Source: an uncultured Oxalobacteraceae bacterium
GTDB lineage: Bacteria; Pseudomonadota; Gammaproteobacteria; Burkholderiales; Burkholderiaceae
Direction: 5' to 3'
DNA: 9,813 bases
Assembly: GCA_946478765.1 (NCBI GenBank)
Contig: CAMLDH010000119.1
Span: 1-9,813 of the forward strand
The translations under genes and the position numbers were made by a program. The notes under the pieces are model-generated. The model saw only the letters and a program-made list of their open reading frames with translations. It was not told the origin of the DNA and made no database searches. Positions 6,844 through 9,813 of the stretch are shown one piece after another; position 1 is the first letter of the stretch, and each line of letters begins with the position of its first letter.

Positions 6844-8313
6844 GTGGCGTCATACAAGGAAACATGGGATGGCCTGGGCAACCGGGCCAGGATTGGAATC
6901 GCGATCGGCGCAGCGGTGATCGTGGCGCTGACCATCGGGCTCGGTGTGTGGGCCTATCGGGCCGACTATCAGGTGCTGTTCGCCGATATTTCTCCGCGCG
7001 ACGCGGCGTCTATGGCGACGGAACTGGACAAGATGAAGGTGCCTTACCAGTTGACGGACGGCGGCAACACGATCCTGGTGCCGAAGGATCTGGTGTACAA
7101 GACGCGCCTGAAGCTGATGGGCAAGGATATCCCCTTGCACGGCGCAGTCGGTTTTGAAGTGTTCAACAATGCCGACTTCGGCATGACGGAATTCGTGCAG
7201 AAGGTGAACTACCTGCGCGCCATCCAGGGCGAACTCACGCGCACCATTCTGTCGATTGACGATATTCAAGCTGCGCGGGTACACCTGGTGCTTCCGGAGC
7301 AGGGACTCTTCAAGAAGGCGACGACCAAGCCCAAAGCGTCGGTTACGCTCTCCATGAAGTCCGGGCGGATACTCGCACATGATCAGGTGCTTGGCATCCA
7401 GCGGCTGGTCGCCGCATCGGCGCCGGATATTGTTGTCGCGGACGTGACCGTGCTGGACCAGCATGGCGTCGCGCTGACGCGCGCTGCCGCGTCCGAGGCG
7501 GGGGGCGACTCGGCACTGACGCAACTGGATTCCAAGCGCAGCACCGAGGAATATTTGCTGCGTAAAGTCACCCAGGTGCTGGACCAGACTTTCGGATCGG
7601 GCGAGGCGATTGCGAGCGTGGACGTAATGCTCAACATGGACCAAAGCCGGGTCACCACGGAAGAAGTGCTGCCCGCGAAGTCAGGGACGCAAGACGGCGG
7701 TCCGGCAGGGGTCATGGTGCGCGAACGGCAGACCATACGCGACGGTGGCACGGCAGCCGCGCCATTGGCCGGCGGCGGCAAGGGGACGCAATCGAACGGG
7801 ATGACAAGCATCGAGTCCGATTATCAGGTCGGGCGCCGGGTCGAGCAACTGGTGACTGCGGCGGGAACGGTGCGCCGGATGACGGTGGCAGTGGTGGTCA
7901 AGAAGCCGCTGAGCGATGCGCAGATCGCTAATTTGAAAGAGGTGATCAGCCTTGCTATCGGCTTTGACGGTCAGCGCGGCGATGCGGTCGTGGTGCAGGC
8001 AATGGACAGTCTTGCCAAAGCGGTGCCGGCTGCCGCAACCATGCACGCAACCGATGGCATGATTGCGCCCGCATCGCCGGAGCAGAAGATTGCGGACGAC
8101 AGGACGGACAAAGCATCATCGGCGCCGATAGCGGCGGCTTGGGTCATTGCGTTCCTGCTGATCGGCATTGTGGCAGCTGCAGTCGGCTATTTCGGCATCA
8201 GCACCAGGCGGAAGGCCGCGACGCAGCGCCTGAGCCAGGCTGAGCGCGAGCAGGTATTGGCGAAGGTCCGTCAATGGGTGCAAGGCGCCGTTCCATCGGA
8301 AGAGGTGCTGTGA
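6844..8313 (+). CDS. fliF: FliF, flagellar MS-ring protein (GTG start)
   Basis: FliF forms the inner-membrane MS ring that houses the export gate and carries FliG. Features in order are: N-terminal transmembrane helix ~17-38; YscJ/FliF periplasmic ring domains with LFADISPRDAASMATELDKM, GFEVFNNADFGMTEFVQKVN and ARVHLVLPEQGLF; FliF C-type domain with STEEYLLRKVTQVLDQTFG and VDVMLNMDQSRVTTEE; a Gly-rich loop (~300-320); SDYQVGRRVEQLV; a second transmembrane helix ~428-451; and a cytoplasmic tail ending in LSQAEREQVLAKVRQWVQGA. At 489 residues it is shorter than enteric FliF (~552), with the collar loop and C-terminal tail reduced. The GTG at 6844 is the only start that keeps the first helix; the next in-frame ATG is far inside. 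The tail, which binds FliG in known systems, is kept. The stop overlaps the next gene by one base. Confidence 0.95.
   Translation: MASYKETWDGLGNRARIGIAIGAAVIVALTIGLGVWAYRADYQVLFADISPRDAASMATELDKMKVPYQLTDGGNTILVPKDLVYKTRLKLMGKDIPLHGAVGFEVFNNADFGMTEFVQKVNYLRAIQGELTRTILSIDDIQAARVHLVLPEQGLFKKATTKPKASVTLSMKSGRILAHDQVLGIQRLVAASAPDIVVADVTVLDQHGVALTRAAASEAGGDSALTQLDSKRSTEEYLLRKVTQVLDQTFGSGEAIASVDVMLNMDQSRVTTEEVLPAKSGTQDGGPAGVMVRERQTIRDGGTAAAPLAGGGKGTQSNGMTSIESDYQVGRRVEQLVTAAGTVRRMTVAVVVKKPLSDAQIANLKEVISLAIGFDGQRGDAVVVQAMDSLAKAVPAAATMHATDGMIAPASPEQKIADDRTDKASSAPIAAAWVIAFLLIGIVAAAVGYFGISTRRKAATQRLSQAEREQVLAKVRQWVQGAVPSEEVL
8298..8305 (+). promoter_or_regulatory. Ribosome binding site of the FliG-like gene
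   Basis: GGAAGAGG in the last codons of fliF lies 7 bases before ATG 8313, which overlaps the fliF TGA. It supports this start over the in-frame ATG at 8322 and the longer frame from 8274. Confidence 0.5.
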
Positions 8314-8882
8314 TGCCGAATATGGCCGGTTATCGCCGCGCTGCCGTCGCGCTTCATGATATCCATGAAGAAGACCGGCAATGGATACTTGCCGAGCTCG
8401 CGGACGACGAGCGCTCCACGGTCGCGCGGTATCTGGATGAACTGAATGCACTCGGTTTCACGCCAGCGGATGCGACCCGGCAGGGTATGTCGCTGTCAGG
8501 TGTTTTGCCCACATCGCCGAAGAAGCCGTTTGACCGGATTCGGCAGGCCACTGCCGCGCAGATGTTTGCGGTCCTGGCGCAGGAACCCTCTTCCCTGATC
8601 GCGCAAGTGATGGCGATTGGGCACTGGCCCTGGGCACCGGCTTTTCTGCAGATGTTTCCACCCCTGCGGCGCGAGCGCATACGCACCGCCTTGACCGGCA
8701 CGGCCGAACCCGCTTCCGCTCGCAAGCAATTCCTGGTCGATGCAATCGCGGGCAACTTGAAAGAGCAAGATGCCGATTCGGGCTTGCAGCGTGCGGCCGC
8801 TCTCTGGAACCTGACCGGTGCCGTGGCGCTGCGTCAGGTGGTTTCCCCTATTGCTCGTTTGCTGCGCTCATGGAAACGATAA
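8313..8882 (+). CDS. Short divergent FliG-like protein without the C-terminal torque domain
   Basis: The gene sits exactly where fliG lies in fliEFGHI operons, but its 189-residue product is far shorter than FliG (~330). Residues ~78-128 can be aligned by eye with the FliG middle armadillo repeat: MFAVLAQEPSSLIAQVM corresponds to the LIRDEHPQIIATIL segment of E. coli FliG, and APAFLQMFPPLRRERIRTAL to AADILALFDERLRHDVMLRI. The EHPQ motif is degraded to QEPSS. Residues ~14-48 (LHDIHEEDRQWILAELADDE onwards) form an acidic helical segment that could replace the FliF-binding N-domain. The C-terminal end (~150-189) is basic and shows nothing like the charged torque helix. There is no sign of a frameshift, because fliH begins at once, overlapping by 13 bases. 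It could also be an unrelated adaptor or SctK-like protein. Family assignment is inference. Confidence 0.5.
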   Translation: MPNMAGYRRAAVALHDIHEEDRQWILAELADDERSTVARYLDELNALGFTPADATRQGMSLSGVLPTSPKKPFDRIRQATAAQMFAVLAQEPSSLIAQVMAIGHWPWAPAFLQMFPPLRRERIRTALTGTAEPASARKQFLVDAIAGNLKEQDADSGLQRAAALWNLTGAVALRQVVSPIARLLRSWKR

Positions 8883-9661
8883 TTCGGACCCCAGCGGTTG
8901 CGTTGCAGACGCGACAGTTGAAGCGGCCTTCCGACCAGGACCGGAAAGTGCTCCCTGCTGTTGCGACCAGAGAGGCAGTTGCCCCTGTAGCGCCGCCGGC
9001 TGCCGAGGCGGTTGTGCCGCCGTTTGCCGATTCCGGGAAAATTTTTACCGATGAAATAGCCGCACCTGTCGCGTCACAGGTCGACATCCGGCTGGGGATC
9101 GAGCGGGAACTGGCGAACGCACGTGCGCAGCTTGAACAAGACATGCGTAACGCGCGCGCGCTGGCCGAGCGCGACGGCCATGCATCGGGCCTGGAAAAAG
9201 GCGAAGCGGCCGCAAAACAAGCGGTAGCCGAGCAGGTTGAGCGGCTCGCATCGATCTGCGCCGCGCTGCATCAGGCGCGTGCAAGCGTCATGGAGAGCAC
9301 GGAGGACCTCGTCGTGGAAATCGCCTACACCGCGGTGTGCCGGATCATCGGACAGACCGCCGTCGCGCCTGCCGCGGTGGCGAGCATGGTCAACCAGCTT
9401 CTCTATGCATTCCGCGAGCGCGACCAGTTGGTCGTGCGCTTGAATCCACAAGACCTGGATCTGGTTCAAAAGGCGCCCGGCATTGCCGCACTCGACCAAC
9501 AGGCCGTGTTGCGACCGGACCCATCGATCAAGGTGGGTGGATGCGTGGTGGAGAGCGACGCCGGACACTTGGACGCACGTCTCGAAACTCAGCTTGCGCG
9601 CTTGTGCGAAACGCTGCTGTTGGCCCGCAGGAACCGGGAGCATGATGGGGAGGCCGTCTGA
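8870..9661 (+). CDS. fliH: FliH, regulator/stator of the export ATPase FliI
   Basis: FliH binds FliI, restrains and positions the export ATPase, and acts like a peripheral stalk. The 263-residue product has: a variable N-terminus with a Pro/Ala-rich stretch (~33-51); a long helical region (~72-145) with a GxxxGxxxG repeat at G103, G107 and G111, typical of FliH; LVVEIAYTAVCRIIGQTAV (~147-165); and a conserved C-terminal domain with VVRLNPQDLDLVQ, DPSIKVGGCVVESDAGHLDA and RLETQLARL. The protein has no tryptophan, whereas Salmonella FliH uses two N-terminal tryptophans to contact FliN and FlhA. I see no ribosome site before ATG 8870, so translation is probably coupled to the preceding gene, which it overlaps by 13 bases. 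Its stop overlaps the fliI start by one base. Confidence 0.9.
   Translation: METIIRTPAVALQTRQLKRPSDQDRKVLPAVATREAVAPVAPPAAEAVVPPFADSGKIFTDEIAAPVASQVDIRLGIERELANARAQLEQDMRNARALAERDGHASGLEKGEAAAKQAVAEQVERLASICAALHQARASVMESTEDLVVEIAYTAVCRIIGQTAVAPAAVASMVNQLLYAFRERDQLVVRLNPQDLDLVQKAPGIAALDQQAVLRPDPSIKVGGCVVESDAGHLDARLETQLARLCETLLLARRNREHDGEAV
9647..9653 (+). promoter_or_regulatory. Ribosome binding site of fliI
   Basis: GGGGAGG near the end of fliH lies 7 bases before ATG 9661, near-ideal spacing. It supports the fliI start at the TGATG overlap. Confidence 0.55.
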
Positions 9662-9792
9662 TGCAGCGCTATCTGGACGCGGTACGTAACGCCGAGCTGG
9701 TTCGTCTAACCGGGCGGGTAACGTGCATTTCCGGCCAGAGCATCGAGGCGGGGCTGACCTCGACGGGCGAGAAGGGCTTCCCCGCCTTGTAG
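9661..9792 (+). CDS. fliI: FliI flagellar export ATPase, N-terminal fragment interrupted by a stop
   Basis: FliI is the hexameric ATPase of the flagellar export apparatus (~450 residues). Only 43 codons can be read before TAG at 9790-9792. Residues 1-31 (MQRYLDAVRNAELVRLTGRV followed by TCISGQSIEAG) resemble the N-terminal beta-barrel domain of FliI/SctN ATPases, and the position after fliH fits. From residue 32 (LTSTGEKGFPAL) I see no resemblance to FliI. Codon use changes at the same point: 8 of the first 31 codons end in A or T, but none of the following 20 codons do. The Walker A region lies beyond the window. The gene may be disrupted by an insertion, or the last ~60 bases may be an assembly join near a contig end. 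I favour an intact fliI in the real genome, at low certainty. Confidence 0.6.
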   Translation: MQRYLDAVRNAELVRLTGRVTCISGQSIEAGLTSTGEKGFPAL

Positions 9793-9813
9793 CGCTTCGT
9801 GGCGGCGTCGGCG
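9754..9813. other. Compositionally distinct right-end segment of unknown origin
   Basis: The last 60 bases are 72% GC and carry no A- or T-ending codon in the fliI frame. They do not continue FliI. The minus strand is open here and reads as protein-like sequence with only G/C-ending codons, including RYKAGKPFSPVEV, which could be part of a gene entering from the right. I do not recognise the family with confidence. An inserted gene, a mobile element or a chimeric contig end would all give this picture. Confidence 0.4.

Noticed and set aside
6850..7644. 264-codon minus-strand open frame opposite fliF
   Set aside because: The + strand here encodes clear FliF ring domains. The reverse translation is rich in His, Arg and Gln with no recognisable motifs.
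8274..8312. Longer start of the FliG-like gene at GTG 8274
   Set aside because: It would overlap fliF by 40 bases and add an Arg-rich stretch encoded by FliF codons. GGAAGAGG is properly spaced only for ATG 8313.
8313..8882. Frameshifted or degraded full-length fliG
   Set aside because: The frame runs cleanly from its ribosome site to the 13-base overlap with fliH, leaving no room for a C-terminal FliG domain in another frame.
1..9813. Non-flagellar type III injectisome
   Set aside because: FlgB, FlgC, FlgF, FlgG, FliE and especially the L- and P-ring proteins FlgH and FlgI are flagellar. Injectisomes use a secretin and SctI instead.

Overview
The window is one uninterrupted block of flagellar basal-body and export genes, all on the + strand. 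I read it as flhA (3' part only), flgF, flgG, flgA, flgH, flgI, flgB, flgC, fliE, fliF, a short FliG-like gene, fliH and the start of fliI. FlgH and FlgI (outer-membrane and peptidoglycan rings) show a Gram-negative host. Protein style and the moderately high GC suggest a proteobacterium, perhaps a betaproteobacterium of the Burkholderiales, but no rRNA or other taxonomic marker is present. The window opens inside flhA and its last ~60 bases look foreign to the operon, so it may be a whole short contig with an unreliable right edge.

Layout: 1-1398 encodes the last membrane part and cytoplasmic domain of the export gate FlhA. 1421-2940 encodes the proximal and distal rod proteins FlgF and FlgG. 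2945-5654 encodes the P-ring chaperone FlgA, L-ring FlgH and P-ring FlgI. A 53-base AT-rich spacer, the longest gap, follows. 5708-6830 encodes rod proteins FlgB and FlgC and the MS-ring/rod adaptor FliE. 6844-8313 encodes MS-ring FliF. 8313-8882 encodes a 189-residue protein in the fliG position. 8870-9661 encodes FliH, and 9661 onwards begins the export ATPase FliI. Most junctions overlap by 1-13 bases, so the genes are probably co-transcribed and translationally coupled.

Together the genes would build an export gate, MS ring, rod and both outer rings, which is a trans-envelope flagellar-type basal body. The order differs from the usual enterobacterial or betaproteobacterial flgBCDEFGHIJ and fliEFGHIJ operons. 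Hook genes (flgD, flgE), flgJ and motor or switch genes (fliM, fliN, mot) are not in the window.

The notable points concern the rotor and the outer ring. The FliG candidate is about 140 residues shorter than normal and lacks the torque-generating C-terminal domain. FliH has no tryptophan, although in Salmonella N-terminal tryptophans anchor FliH to the C-ring. FlgH lacks a good lipobox and the usual N-terminal linker. These points are consistent with a secondary or divergent flagellar system with a reduced rotor, possibly a secretion-only basal body. That reading is inference; the rest of the locus would decide it.
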